DNA of 64,000 nucleotides, taken from Scatophagus argus. Lineage: Eukaryota; Chordata; Actinopteri; Scatophagidae. Positions 50,798-62,159 of this stretch are shown in pieces. Where the stretch lies: contig NC_058493.1 of assembly GCF_020382885.2 (NCBI RefSeq), positions 23,185,499 to 23,249,498 on the forward strand, read 5' to 3'. Below the pieces are notes generated by a model that saw only the letters and a program-made list of their open reading frames with translations, had not been told where the DNA came from and ran no database searches. A program made the translations under genes and the position numbers. The first letter of the stretch is position 1. Each line of letters begins with the position of its first letter.

Positions 50798-53333
50798 GTT
50801 AGTTAGTTACACTGTTTGGATCAGAAGGCCCAGTTTGTGTGTGTACATGTGCTTGTGTGAGGCCTTATCTCATCATCTAGTAGTGGGTGTACTTGCATTT
50901 GTGCACAAACACGTCTCCTACCCCGCCTCCCAGCAATGTGCACCACCACCACCTCTTCTACCCCATCACCCCGATATTAAAATGGCGTCTGTGCAAACAT
51001 AACACACGTAGCCTGATCTCGGTGCTGGTTTCACCCAAACGTAGCTTGTTAATGGGAGAAGGGTCACAGCCATCCTGGCCCCGGGTGGATGAAGAGGGGG
51101 TGCTCACTGGAAAATGAAAGGAATGGGGCCACAGGCACACGGGTCTTTAAATCCTCTGTGTCAATAGAGTCTCTGGAGCAAAATAATGGCATCACTCTGT
51201 GTGGGAGTTAATGTGAGCTGATAGCATGAGGGCTGGGGGGGTCATAGGTTCACAGGCTTGCGCTAGGTTGACAGAGAGCTGAATGCTTTCCACCACCACC
51301 ACCACCGCCACTACCCCGACTCCCCTCTCTGCTGCTCTCTACCTCCCATTTAACTCTGGACCTGAAGGAGTGTTTTGGAGGGAGATGATGAGGGATGTCA
51401 GTGGAGGAAGTGGCCTGTTCAGTGTTGGCAGTTTTTCAAAATGTTCAGATGAGTGAGGAAAACTCTTGAGTAAATGAACGAAGAAATGGAGTGAATGCAG
51501 ATGCTTCAGCATCAAGGGTCACTGAATGGTGTCGATGAAAAGCTGTGAGTCATATATTATAGATCAGTTATCAGGCGGCACATGCACATCCTGAAAATCT
51601 ATGCAGTAGCTTAAGGTAAAAACAATATGCACAAAAGGACGACTGCTAGCGAGTTTCAAGTTCTGCATCCCTCGGGGTGAGCAGCATCATTTGTGTTGCA
51701 TAAGGATTAGCAACGCGACAGACGTAATATAGGCTAATCTGAAGCTCCAGTCTGAATAAAATAAGAACTGGGAGCAAATTAACAATGTGCATGTATTTTA
51801 TTCGTCATTTAATCTTTACTCTTAACCTTCATAGCCGTCAGATCGAGACCCAGACAGGAGTGATTCATTGGACGGATTCTCTCCGCCAACATCATCACCA
51901 AATGAGGGAATATCTTTTGAAGGAGTATTGTATCATCCTTTCAGTAGCCTTAAAAAACTCGTTAAGATCTATGGCAATGTACTGGCATTGCTCAGTGTCC
52001 CAAAATCTTACTTTTTACAAAGGGTTTTCTTTTACTTTGTCACTCATCTTAAGTCTACAGGTTAAAAGATACATTTTGCACAATAAGCAGCGAGATAAAT
52101 CATTTACTTTGTAAAAAAATGAAAACCTTCTCCAACTTCTGCTGTTTTTAGACATGCATGTGTTCTGTCACAGCGTGAAAACAGTACAGTTACTCTTTCA
52201 GTGTGTTCTGAGTATCAACTTGCATCAATATGATTGACAACAAAAACATTCTATGCATAAAATGCATTTGTAATTAACATGTAATACAAAGAAACACTTA
52301 TTGCTTTGCAAAGCATATCGTGGTAATAAATTCAGAATTAGCAAATCAATGATGCGTTATCATCATAAATTATGATGCACGGTGCTTCACAGTGTCATAA
52401 AACATTAGCTGCTTTGAATGTTAAAGTGTTTGCAATGCAATGATTCAGTTTCTGGTATTATTTGTTACTGGCCTTTTTCGTGTGTCTCCTGCCACAAACG
52501 AAAAGACAGATTGAGCACCCAAACGTGTGGCTCTTAAAGCTGTCTTAAAGACTTCCTCTCCCATCCTCCCTTCCTCCTCCCCCTTAACATAACATCATTC
52601 TCCTTCCCTCAAGAGGAATTACTGCCATCAAACATTAGCCCAATTACCAATGCAAACATTAATTCGTCCATCTCTTTTCTTCCCCTCAGACACTGGTACC
52701 TCCCTCGGCTCCTCGACTTCTGGTGGACATCGCTCTCACTGGTGCAGTGTCGCCTACTGGGAGCAGCGTACACGTGTGGGTCGCCTTTATCCAGCCTACG
52801 AGCCCTCGCTCAACATCTTCTATGATCTACCTCAGGGCACGGGCCTCTGCCTTGGCCAGCTCCACGCCAACGCCTACCACAGCCGCCGGGACGACCCGGA
52901 CAGCCACAGCACATCTGGTCTTCACGGACGTCACAGCCATGGAAGTGGAGGGAATAGCATCAGCAGCAGCAGTGTACAACAGATTCGCAGTAAAATTGGC
53001 TACGGCATCATGCTGAGCCGGGAACCGGACGGAGTGTGGGTGTACAATCGAAGCCAGCACCCAGTGTTTGTTCACTCACCCACTCTGGACCCACCCAGTG
53101 CTCGGGGACTGAGTGTAAAAAGGGTAATGCCGGGCTTCTCCCTCAAGGTGTTTGACTATGAACGCTCCAGCTGGATGGCGGAGCACGGCGTGAAGCCTGA
53201 GAGCCAGGAGGGGCCCTGGGACCCCCATAGTGTTCGCATAAGTTTTGCTAAAGGATGGGGCCCCTGCTACTCGAGACAGTTCATCACCTCCTGTCCGTGC
53301 TGGCTGGAGGTGCTACTCAACAACCACAGATAG
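36194..53333 (+). CDS. smad6: smad6, inhibitory SMAD (I-SMAD)
   Basis: Smad6 is an intracellular inhibitor of BMP signalling. It binds activated type I receptors and competes with Smad4 for Smad1/5, and it is itself induced by BMP. Coding exons: 36194-36929, 38411-38464, 38920-38997, 52690-53333; all joins are GT-AG and in frame, giving 503 aa (human 496). The N-terminus [17 protein letters not shown] is nearly identical to mammalian Smad6. A divergent MH1-like region spans about 107-245 ([38 protein letters not shown]). A PY motif, PPPPYS (248-253), is the site for Smurf-type WW domains. MH2 spans about 306-500 ([49 protein letters not shown]). It ends [11 protein letters not shown] without the receptor-phosphorylated SSxS tail, as in I-SMADs. 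The MH2 holds an unusual insertion (348-388). Smad7 is excluded by the N-terminus. The a/b paralogue is not resolved. Confidence 0.97.
36948..36968. repeat. (TG)n microsatellite beside the smad6 exon 1 donor
   Basis: About ten TG units starting 18 nt inside intron 1. Confidence 0.9.
37655..37664 (+). promoter_or_regulatory. smad6: candidate BMP-SMAD response motif in smad6 intron 1
   Basis: GGCGCC (GC-type SMAD1/5 element) runs directly into AGAC (SMAD4-type half site); ggggccgccgcc follows at 37720-37731. This composition is that of known BMP-responsive enhancers, but spacing and conservation are untested. Confidence 0.4.
38411..38997 (+). CDS. smad6: smad6 exons 2 and 3: linker with PY motif
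   Basis: Exon 2 (38411-38464) encodes [18 protein letters not shown]; exon 3 (38920-38997) encodes the start [17 protein letters not shown]. The human linker has [12 protein letters not shown] and later TLSYTETEA, so exon 3 keeps only the LSYTE core. The intron between them (38465-38919) is plain sequence. Confidence 0.93.
39158..39182. repeat. (TG)n/(CG) microsatellite
   Basis: TG run ending in gcgcgcatgcatgca, an alternating purine-pyrimidine stretch. Confidence 0.85.
39276..39294. repeat. poly(T) tract
   Basis: About 18 consecutive T residues. Confidence 0.9.
40684..40711. repeat. (TG)n microsatellite
   Basis: About 13 TG units in smad6 intron 3. Confidence 0.9.
41334..41401. repeat. 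(TG)34 microsatellite
   Basis: Thirty-four uninterrupted TG units, the longest simple repeat in the window. The matching TH/CV-repeat ORFs in all frames are artefacts. Confidence 0.97.
41986..41999 (+). promoter_or_regulatory. CTCF-like motif in smad6 intron 3
   Basis: ACACCAGATGGCAG fits CCASYAGRKGGCRS except for the first base. Same orientation as the perfect match at 20651. Confidence 0.4.
44377..44394 (+). promoter_or_regulatory. SOX/TCF plus GATA motif cluster
   Basis: ATCAAACAAAGGTTATCT joins an AACAAAGG (SOX/TCF-type) site to a GATA site (AGATAA on the complement); tgacag (MEIS-type) lies about 45 bp upstream. Enhancer activity is only a possibility. Confidence 0.25.
46452..46474. 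repeat. (AGA)7 microsatellite
   Basis: About seven AGA units. Confidence 0.9.
47969..47999. repeat. (TG)n(CG)n microsatellite
   Basis: TG run passing into gcgcgcgcgc, a Z-DNA-prone stretch in smad6 intron 3. Confidence 0.9.
48351..48388. repeat. C20 tract followed by (AC)9
   Basis: Twenty consecutive C residues directly joined to an AC run. Such a long C/G homopolymer is rare and prone to sequencing error. Confidence 0.9.
48480..48664. repeat. long CT-rich polypyrimidine region
   Basis: It is dominated by ctccctccctc, tctctttct and ccctctctccctct units with few purine breaks, ending in a second C-run (48654-48664). The complement is GA-rich. Confidence 0.85.
48717..49262. mobile_element. 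foldback (MITE-like) element with long inverted repeats
   Basis: The left arm (about 48717-48930: tttaaaggaataatgacata, ttagcttagtttagcatcaag, ttagcctggctgg, cagcacctctaaagctt) is largely the reverse complement of the right arm (about 49040-49262: gcgaagtgctggtagg, gccaggctagctgtttccct, agtctttatgctaagctaag, ctgtagcttcat). Each arm is over 200 nt. There is no ORF. I recognise it as a common teleost non-autonomous DNA element. Related pieces are at 31310-31690 and 53885-54030. Confidence 0.75.
49711..49726. repeat. (CA)8 microsatellite
   Basis: Short CA run in smad6 intron 3. Confidence 0.85.
50568..50601. repeat. (GT)n microsatellite
   Basis: About 16 GT units. Confidence 0.95.
50765..50800. 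repeat. (GT)n microsatellite, interrupted
   Basis: GT run with one gttt interruption, about 165 bp after the previous one. Confidence 0.9.
52231..52300 (+). promoter_or_regulatory. candidate AT-rich enhancer with a PBX/MEIS-type site
   Basis: TGATTGACAA (52231-52240) is close to the PBX-MEIS/PREP composite site. It is followed by tatgcataaaatgcat and gtaattaac, octamer-like and homeodomain-like motifs, about 400 bp before the last smad6 exon. Conservation is untested. Confidence 0.3.
52690..53333 (+). CDS. smad6: smad6 exon 4: MH2 domain
   Basis: This encodes residues 290-503 including the whole MH2 domain and the stop codon TAG (53331-53333). The core motifs are intact: [67 protein letters not shown]. 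Between GQL and RSKIG there are 41 residues where human Smad6 has 12; they are rich in His, Ser and Gly. The reading frame is unbroken through the insertion, with no splice-like borders. Confidence 0.96.
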
Positions 53334-53505
53334 CACACAAACACTCACAGACTCACATGAGGTTTCCTGACCCAGTATCCTTAATGTAATCTACCTAGAT
53401 TTAATATAAAATTTATATATTATATGAAATATATTATACATGTAAATACTTGAGTCATTTTTACAATGCAATTATTTATGTATAGTGTAATGTGTATATG
53501 GACAA

Positions 53506-53511
53506 AATAAA
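53506..53511 (+). terminator. smad6: smad6 polyadenylation signal (proximal)
   Basis: AATAAA about 170 nt after the stop codon. A second copy follows at 53662. Confidence 0.5.
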
Positions 53512-53661
53512 AAGGAACAAGAATATGCACTTTTGATTCTATATATGCATTACAGTTTCTCAGTGTCATTTTGCAAATGTAAACTGTAAAAATAAGAAAA
53601 ACTTGGTTTATGTTCTCATGATTTAGCAATTCCATCAAAAATATGCCATACACACGTTGTC

Positions 53662-53667
53662 AATAAA
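53662..53667 (+). terminator. smad6: smad6 polyadenylation signal (distal)
   Basis: AATAAA in ttgtcaataaagtatttg, followed by a T/G-rich stretch. It would give a 3' UTR of roughly 350 nt; a longer UTR cannot be excluded. Confidence 0.5.
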
Positions 53668-53884
53668 GTATTTGTATTAAATTAAGATTTCTGGGATGGT
53701 CTCAAGTGCTTCTACCAGAACTGAGGATTAGCCTGTGGCTTACAACATTATATTTTAGGACCTCTAACCTAATACCAACCATTATACCAAGCATTTTTCC
53801 AACACTTTTCCTGCTTTCTCCCACCAAGGTTTTCTTCTGCTTACACCGTAGATGATCTTTTCAGTGTTTACAGGATGGTTTGGG

Positions 53885-54030
53885 TAGCTGGTTGGCTTCC
53901 CCCTCCCTGCTCAAAGTCTTTATGCTAAGCTATGCTAACTGTCTGCCATAGCTTCATATTAATGGACGAATATGAGAATGTTATGGATTTGGCATATTTT
54001 CCAAAATGTTGAACTATTTCTTTTCTTCTG
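53885..54030. mobile_element. single-arm fragment of the foldback element
   Basis: agtctttatgctaagctatg, ccatagcttcatattaatgg and ccaaaatgttgaactatttc correspond to the right arm of 48717-49262. The other arm is missing. Confidence 0.7.
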
Positions 54031-56111
54031 CTGCTGTGGCGTTTAGGTCTGGAAGCAGTTAAATAAACAGTGGATGAATTGGACGAGGTGAAGAGGGCTA
54101 ACCTCCATCCTATTGTAATATTTTTGTGGGACTATTATTAAATTGACACAAAACACTCACCACAAAAATCCAAAACATTTTTCAGTTATTTTATATACTG
54201 TATTTCTGCTCCAATGCTTGTTAGATAGCGCGATTCAAAGATCTTTTACATTCCTGGAAGTGGATTTGCTTCATGCATGAAAACTGTGACTGGTTGATCC
54301 CTTTCAAGGAAAGTTAGCCAGCGTGGCTAAACCGAACAGATCGGCCCAGTCTCAGAGTGTGTTGACAGTGAAGACAAGTCATAAAAGCAGTTGCAGAAAC
54401 TCTCCTTTTCAGTCTCAGACCACCAACAAAGCCACCTCCACTGTGACACAGCAACTGCCTTACAGTGATAGTGACTGAAAGAACAGAAACTTCATGGCAT
54501 TAGTCTTCTTCCCTGTTATGTTATGAGACAAGGCAAAATAGAGGTTGCCTGGCGTAACTCTAGTTTGTTAAGTATGTATGCAGCCCACCGTCACTCCCAT
54601 CATGAAGTAAATGAATGAATGAAAACGCAGTTACTGTGAGGAACACAATGAAAGCACAACACTGCCTGATCAAGTGCAGGACATCGAGTGTGGTGATGGT
54701 ACCGCCAGACAGTAAACTTTTGGTCGAGTAAAATGCAGCTCTTGGTCAGGTGATATCACCTGAGGCAGCTCTTTTTACTGAGGAAAAACCATGAGTTGCA
54801 ATTAAAAGCCCAGAAATGCTGATTAATTTTGTTTTAGTGTTCCCAGAAGTCCAGAGTGAACTCTCATCTGCAAAGGTTTTTATGTCAGTATGTAAGTTAC
54901 ACTAAATACTTTTTCAAATGTGTTCATCATATGAATCATCAAGTTTTAACTATCTTCTTGGCATCAAAAGGGACCAGTGGCAATGGAAAACACTGCAAGG
55001 CATCACAGTGCCAGTGGTAAGAAAATAAAGTGCATAACTGAGAGATTACACAACAAACCACAGCAGGGCACAGAGGCCCAAACTGAGAGAAAGTTCTGTG
55101 TTTATAGAATAAAGGCATGCAATTTTGTCTTTCAGCAATGCGTTATTTACACATTATGTATGGAAACTCATATTTGAGAAGGTGTTCAAGAGCAAGAACA
55201 GCGAGATGAAAAAAGCAGCAAAAAAAAGCTGTTTAAGAAGCAGCAGCACGTCGCTCAGCTCCGGCAGTCAGGCATTTTTGTTTTGACCCTGAACCTCTGC
55301 AGGCTGCTCGCTGAAACCTGTAATTAACTTTAGCTGTAAAAGTAAAAAGAGGCTGATTACAAAGTCACAGCTCTCCTGAGGAAAAATGGAGAACTCAGAA
55401 TTCAGAAATCTCTCCAGCGTTACAGTATGCTTGTAGTGTGATCTTAAAATAGATGAAGACAAGGCAAGCAAGGACACGAGAAACAGTACAATATCTTAGC
55501 TTGTAAACACTTTGTATTTAACAACAGACAAAATTGAACAAAAGCTTTTATAAAAGCTTAGGGCATTCCCATACAACCCCTGAAAATTCCGATGTATATT
55601 TCAGTCTAGTCTGATCTCTGCTTTTCCAGGCAAAGTGTGGGATTTGTGGTTAGGATACAATGGAAGGATTCAGAGGAGGCATTGGGGTGGGAGAGTTGCT
55701 GCTGGCAGGACAAGTCCAAAAACTTCTCTTTTTTGGTTTTCTCATTTGAAAAGTTCCCTGTCCAGTCTCCTGTCTTAATTGTTTTCCTTTGTCAGGATTC
55801 AAAGTCATGGAGAGGATGGAATGGAAGCCAGGCAGCAAGCGGTGGAGGAGGTTTTTTTGGCCCTTGTCTTCAGGACTGCGGTGTGTGCTGACCTCACTGT
55901 GAACTGAAGGAAAGTGGGCTAATTCTGCCACTGGCTCCCGAGCTCCACCCATTCACTGTATAATTATCCCTGTCCAGATTATGATGTTATAATTATGTTA
56001 ATGAGTACATCAGGGATGGGTAATTAATGGAAGGCATTTTCTGTTTTTGCTACAAACAAGATGAGTGAGCACTCAAAAGAACACACAAATGTGTTTACAA
56101 CTTTTAGTTCC

Positions 56112-56400
56112 TTAAAGGGACAGTTCAAAATAATAAAAAAAAAACTTTTGTTATATAATATTAGCTGTATTATATTTTTTTTCCTCTTACCTGTAGTGTT
56201 TTGTATCCATCTAGATTATTTTTGTACAAATTGTCAAGTTTTACGGCATAATGAAAATAGATGGCACTTTGCTTGTGGTGCTCAAAGTGACCAAAAAAAA
56301 ATCTCTGAAAAATCCAGAAATCACAACATGGTTACTTCAAAATAGTCCACAGACCTTGTTGTGAATAGTTTCATGTAGGAGTTATCATTTACGGTAAATA
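56112..56400. repeat. teleost interspersed repeat ('ttaaagggacagttc' family)
   Basis: ccttaaagggacagttcaaa, tcctcttacctgtagtgttt with tgtatccatctagatta, gatggcactttgcttgtggtgc, and tagtccacagaccttgttg with gtttcatgtaggagtt follow, in order, the text of a dispersed repeat I recognise from fish genomes. The copy is mutated and has no ORF. Confidence 0.7.
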
Positions 56401-56491
56401 TCAGGACTGCATCCGTTTTGCTTAAATTACTGCAGCAACAGGTTGATGTTTGCTGCTCTCTCTGGTTGAAAGATTCAAGAGTCAATTAAAT

Positions 56492-56725
56492 TCAGTTCGG
56501 TTTTATTTATTTATATTGCACCAAATCACAACAGAAGTTGTCTGATGACACAATTAAAGCAGGTCTAAACCAAATACTTTAATTTAATTTTTGGTAGCGA
56601 GAGACGCAACGAAGCCCCCATGAGCAAACACTTGGCGACAGTGGCGAGGAAAAACTTCCTCTTATGAGGACAAAACCTCAGAGCAGACCCCGGCTCAATG
56701 TGGGCGGCCATCTGCCTTGACTGAG
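56492..56725. repeat. abundant percomorph interspersed repeat
   Basis: ttcggttttatttatttata, ccaaatcacaacagaagttg, cgaagcccccatgagcaaac, ggcgacagtggcgagg, aaaaacttcctctt and gggcggccatctgcc are the successive hallmarks of one of the most common repeats in spiny-rayed fish. A truncated copy in the opposite orientation is at 27360-27450. Confidence 0.8.
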
Positions 56726-58745
56726 AGTCACTGCATCACTTGTCAAAAAAGTGCTTTGTTGCACCTGTAGATGCACCCAGCAGTGATGTCACGGAGTCCT
56801 GGGGTACACCTGCACATCACTGCAGCCACTTCCTTCAGCAGAAGGAGGTCTGAACGTGTTCTTCTCAAAAAAATGAAGAAACCGATTTCCCTGAAAGCAG
56901 TAAATAGATATTAGTTTTAATGTATGTGTAGTTCATATCTGGAACCTTTGTAAATTTCCTTAAAATATAATTGTATTAACTTAACTAATTTTGTGAAGTT
57001 CTCATAACACAATAAGGCTAACTGTTTTTTCAAAGTGTCAGCATCCTAGCATTACTGACTGCCTCAAAAACATTTAGCGTACCAATTAGTCAACAGAGTT
57101 TTTTTTTAAATGTCAAAAAAGAAGACAATTGTATCATTAAGTCATGCAATAAAAAAACTTAAAGACTTAAAAATGTAAAGAAATTGAAGAGTGTCACCAG
57201 TTCTTCACGTGACATCTGTAGAAATCTGAAGCAGCACAAGTGATCACCAGAGAAAACTTCTTCTTCATCGTCATCTTGACAGTGTTTTGTCACTTTGCTG
57301 CTCAGAGTGCCTGTGGATCGATAGCTCCACTCTCAGCAAGCCCTCTTGTGTGAAACCGCAGATGTTGCCTCACCAACTTGTCGCTGATCGCACATCAGCG
57401 TTTATTAATGTCATCCTCACAACCAAACAATTATGACAGACGAGAAGTAAGTAGTCTCTCACTAACTCTAAACCGGAAAATAAACAATTAAGAGTTTGTT
57501 GAGAAACTACAAATCCACTACATGGCCTGAAGGTTGTTAACGGAATGGTAGACGCCAGCCACATGTAATCCAGAAATATGGGTGTGGCTCCTGGAAAATG
57601 CTAGCATTCTGGGAGATCTGAGCAACACGCAAATTCGCCAACAGACCACTCAGAGTTCAGTTATTATCCTGTAAACTTGGAGGGTGTTTGCAGAGTCATC
57701 ATGTGAAGGGGACATGTCCCGTGATGCCAAGGTCAGAGCTGTTTAAAGATGCCTCTGTGACTCTGCTGCCCAAAGCCCTGAGTCATGTTTTACCTCATCA
57801 GTCATGTTAATACCAGAAGACAGATCAAAATAAAGTCATGTCAGTTCAGTTGCTTAGCCCTTAAGAAATAGTTGCAGCATGCAGTCTGTGACCGGTTTAA
57901 ACATCAAAATGAGACTTTCTATTAAAGTAATCTGCCTGTATGTATTAGATTCCTTTCTTGCAACGCAGCACCATACAGGCTGCCGTACGTGCTAGAAATG
58001 TGATCAATAGTTACGTTTCAAATCTTCAAATCTGAGTCGGGCGATGAAACAATCTTTAACTCAACCAGATAATTTAATTTATCAGGTCATTTGTCATGTA
58101 AAAAGGCCAGACAAATAAAACAGTGACAACAGAGCTGATTTTATGGCAGTCTGCCTATTTTGGTATGAATTAGCTTGTGTACAAAGTTGACATTTTGAAC
58201 ACACCTTGAATAATTTAGATTAATCATTAAGTCGAAATGTTGGCTTTAGGACTTAATGTTTGGTCTAAATGTCCATTTGTCTTGAAGAAAGACAACATTA
58301 GTTTATCTTTGATTTGTGTATTGAATTGTTTGTTGTTTGATTGACCTGCTTTAGTTAGTCTATGAAAAGAAGTTGTTTAATCATTAAATTTTGTCTTTCA
58401 CCTCTTACTTAATTTACTTTAAGTAGCTCAAATACCATTATAAATTGCACATGTTGTGTTGATAAGAGAGAATGAATGGTGAGCTGATCTTGGAGCTGAA
58501 ACCAGCAAATTAATTGCAATTTTACTCGATAAATTACTGTTGTAACCATTGTATTAGTGATTTTGTGAAGATAAGCTGATTAATTAATTAATCAAACATG
58601 TCTAAAGTCTAATAATGATGTCTAAATATCATTTGAAAATATACAGAGTAATGATCTTCATTACTCATGTTCCTTTTCAATTTAACTCTCTCTGTTTTCT
58701 TTCCTGTCTCTTTCTCTCTAGCAAACATTAACACGCCCACTTGCA

Positions 58746-58763
58746 ACACACACACACCCACCC

Positions 58764-58796
<33 letters not shown>

Positions 58797-58814
58797 TACA
58801 CACACACACACACA
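58746..58814. repeat. (CA)n/(CCCA)n compound microsatellite
   Basis: CA run with cccacccacac interruptions and a single tac break. Confidence 0.95.
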
Positions 58815-59708
58815 TCCACCACAGAGTCCTGTCCGTTTTATTTCTGAAATTTAAAGCATGATATCACTGTAGACCAATTACAAACTGAAAATAACATCAC
58901 TCACTTGTGTCATTGGACACAGAACAATAATAACAGTTGTGGTTGAGCTTCTTGTTACCTCATTAATAAGTGGAAATGAGTAATAGGATGACTGGCTGTT
59001 ACCTTTATGGTTTCCATAGACATAACTTTGCTTTCACTGCAAACTTTGTCCCGTGGCCACTAAACTATGAGTATAAAACACAGCAATGCACCCATCTCAG
59101 GCTCAGCGTTTCAGAGGATGACCGAGGTGCAGTTTATTTTCCAGTTCGTCTTTGTTTTGTTACTTTAAGCACCATGTCTGTCAGCCATAGTGTAATTATA
59201 TGGAGACAGAGACACAGGAGGGGGGGAGGCGTTGGAGACAGCCTTCTCTTTCAGCTGCTGTGAGCCGCGACCAGTACCGCCTGAAGCTGTGAGCCTCTTG
59301 AAAAGCAGCCAAGAGACTCTTTGACTCCCCTTTAACCCCTTAGATCACCCAAGGAGCTCTTTCTTACAATCCACCTGAGGGTCTCCTCAAACGGCTTCTG
59401 ATCCCGGAGGCAGCGACAACCTGGAGAGGTGTCATGCAAAATGACAGATGTGTAATTTGTGGAATGGATTTTGTCAGCTACTCAATCATTAATACACGGA
59501 CGGTTTCCTCAGGAGTTACGAGCAGTCATGTCTCAGAGTGTTCGCCTCTGACTTACTGAACATTCATCAAATGTTTACACAAAATGCTTTCAATGAACGT
59601 AAACCATTATTTAATGTTTTTACCACTCGTAGCTTTCACAAGACTTCAGTACATATTTTGCAGCAACTCCTGCAGCAACTTACACATTGGAGCAAATTTC
59701 ATTTCAGG

Positions 59709-60365
59709 GGTAAGTGTTGTACTTCTACTCCACTGTAGAAGTACAATACTTCTACTTCTACTACTCCACTTGCCTGACAGCTTTAGTTACTTGCTACTTT
59801 TCCAAATACGAGTTTCACAACCTTTAGCTCCTCTGAAAATCATGCATCCCCAAATTTTGGTGTTTTAGAATTTGAAATTTCATGTCAAACTGAAGAATGA
59901 AGTGTGCTTCTATAGGCTGAGAACATTTGCCTCCCTCTTAAAAACCCTCTTAGATTTGACGGAAAGTATTCTGTCACAAAGCTGAAAACATAAGTTGACT
60001 ATTTAGAGATTTGTGGCTCTCACTGGACAGCCCAGCTACAGACATGTGATGATTTTACAGAATGTGATACTTTGCTGTACATTAAACTACCCAGCATGTA
60101 AAGTACTACAAATTAGCGCCTAACCTTGAAAAACCACAGCAGTGAAATGCAACACATATACATAAGCAGCAGTAATATTAATCCAAAAACATCATATGCA
60201 ATAGTAAAACACTGACTAACTTCTGAAGAATGAGTACTTTTACTGATACTGTAAATAGACAGTGCTTACAGTTTTGAGTACAGTTTTGAATGCATGGACT
60301 TGTTGCACAGAATGTAATTTGTACTTTTACTTAAGTAAAGCATCTGAGCACTTCTTAAACTGCAT
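59709..60365. repeat. teleost interspersed repeat, 'tactt/acttt' family, copy 4
   Basis: The left part is gtaagtgttgtacttctact followed by tactccacttgcctgacagc; the right part is gtacttttacttaagtaaag followed by catctgagcacttct. The middle (about 59860-60200) may be body or inserted sequence. At 59717-59746 the arms ttgtacttctac and gtagaagtacaa form a 12-bp hairpin. Confidence 0.6.
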
Positions 60366-62159
60366 AACAGTGAAGTCTACAGAGAATGCCAGCTGTGAGT
60401 CATGTCACATTCAAGTGTCAGAACTAAGCCTGTCTCCTACAAAATGTGTTTTTATACTACTAATTTGCTTTACCAAATACCAAGAACATATCATCCTTTA
60501 ACCATAACCTAAACCATAAATGTGACAGTGACAGTTCTGTTTTCCTGGTCATACACCTCTCGTTACAGAGTCATCGCGTGCAGACAGGTGTATGGACATT
60601 CAGAGACCCGCAAACAACTCTGTTCTCCAGTTTGCCAACTTGTTGAAAGAAGACATTTTTGACCCCTGAAATTTATCTTTTCAAGTGTGGTTGTCACGTG
60701 ATAATTTGATGCTATGCCGGCAAAAACAAACAGTTGAGCATTATCGTACGATTTCAACAGACATAATACATGAGTTAACATGATTTCTGATTTCTAGGAA
60801 ATTTGTTACTGTGCACAGAAAGCTTTCAACACCAAAAAGGGTGTGGACCCAGCCTTTGATGACCTGTTCAGACCTTCACTTGAGGAGCGTTTAATGTCAG
60901 CTCATTAATGCTGACTGTTTTGTTTTTAATCCCAACATTCTTCCTCGCATATTAAGTACATGTGATTCAGGGAGGATTAAGAGCGATTCAGGGGTTAAAT
61001 AACCAACACAAAGCATTTATCCTCCACATTCTGGACTGACATGTATATATTTGAGTTCCACACATATGAAATGGATACAGTCATAGTATAGAAACAGTGA
61101 AAATGTATACAACATATGGTGGTTAGTGTAAATATTGTGCCTGATTATCCTGGCGCAGAGCCACACCACCTAGACAATAGCTGAAGCACATTTCCAGAGA
61201 CACTCAGGATGTTCGATTGTTTTCATAGAAATTTTTATATTATTCATTTTATAGATCCTTAACAGAAAACAATTCTACCACGAGACCACACAATCAAGCA
61301 TCAACCCAACCACCCTTCTGTTTTCAATTTGTTATTGTTTGGAGATAAAAGGTTTCCTTTACAAAAACTTACATTTACTCAAAATACCACCAGAAAACAC
61401 AACCGATGTATGACTTAACTTTTCTTCTTTAAGAGGTCTAAATGTTTTCCATATTGTGGGACTCTAAATGGATGCAGGAAATGCTGTCACTCCACTCCGC
61501 TTTCCAAACTTCCAGAATGAGGTTTTGGCTCTGGCAGATGCCAGTGTGGTAGATTCCAGCGCGGTACCGACCCTGCTCAGGTTTCCTCTCGCTGGGAGAG
61601 AGACTTCATGAGTCTCCACCCTCTCTTGACTCCACAACCTCAGATGAACACGGAATTTTCCCTTTGTTGTCCATTCAGCTCATTTCAGAGCTTGTGGAAA
61701 TGAGTTTGCCTGACATCAGGATAGTCTTGTTATTTCTGTACAAGCACTGCATGCAACTAAACTGACCCAAAGGCGTCATGTAACTGTTGATGACCAAGGC
61801 CATTTTTCCCATTGCAAAACAGACCCTCTCAGTACCAAATATGCACACTATCTAAACAGTTGACAGTGTTTGAAAGTTGTGAAGCTGCAAGGAAAGCACT
61901 TCTCAACAACGCGTTAGCAAAGTGAAACAGAAAACAGCAAAGTGAAGCGAACATAATGGCACGAAAAAGACATGCAGATACAGTATGCTGTGTTCCAGTC
62001 AAAACCGACAGAGATAAATGTCAAGGAAAATGCGTGGGTGTTCGCCATAAGATATATGAGATACTGTGACATCAGGAGAACATGCTTTTCAACAAGACTG
62101 AAGAGTTTACAACCGTGCTCGCGGCTCTGTGAGGTTGTACTTAGGCACAGCAGTTAATG

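Larger units (their letters stand above)
38998..52689 (+). other. smad6: smad6 intron 3 (13.7 kb)
   Basis: This long intron has no exon I can recognise. It contains several TG/CA microsatellites, a C20 tract, a CT-rich tract, a complete foldback element (48717-49262), a CTCF-like motif (41986) and transcription-factor-motif clusters (44377, 52231) that could be enhancers. The acceptor is a strong pyrimidine tract, tctcttttcttcccctcag. Confidence 0.85.
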
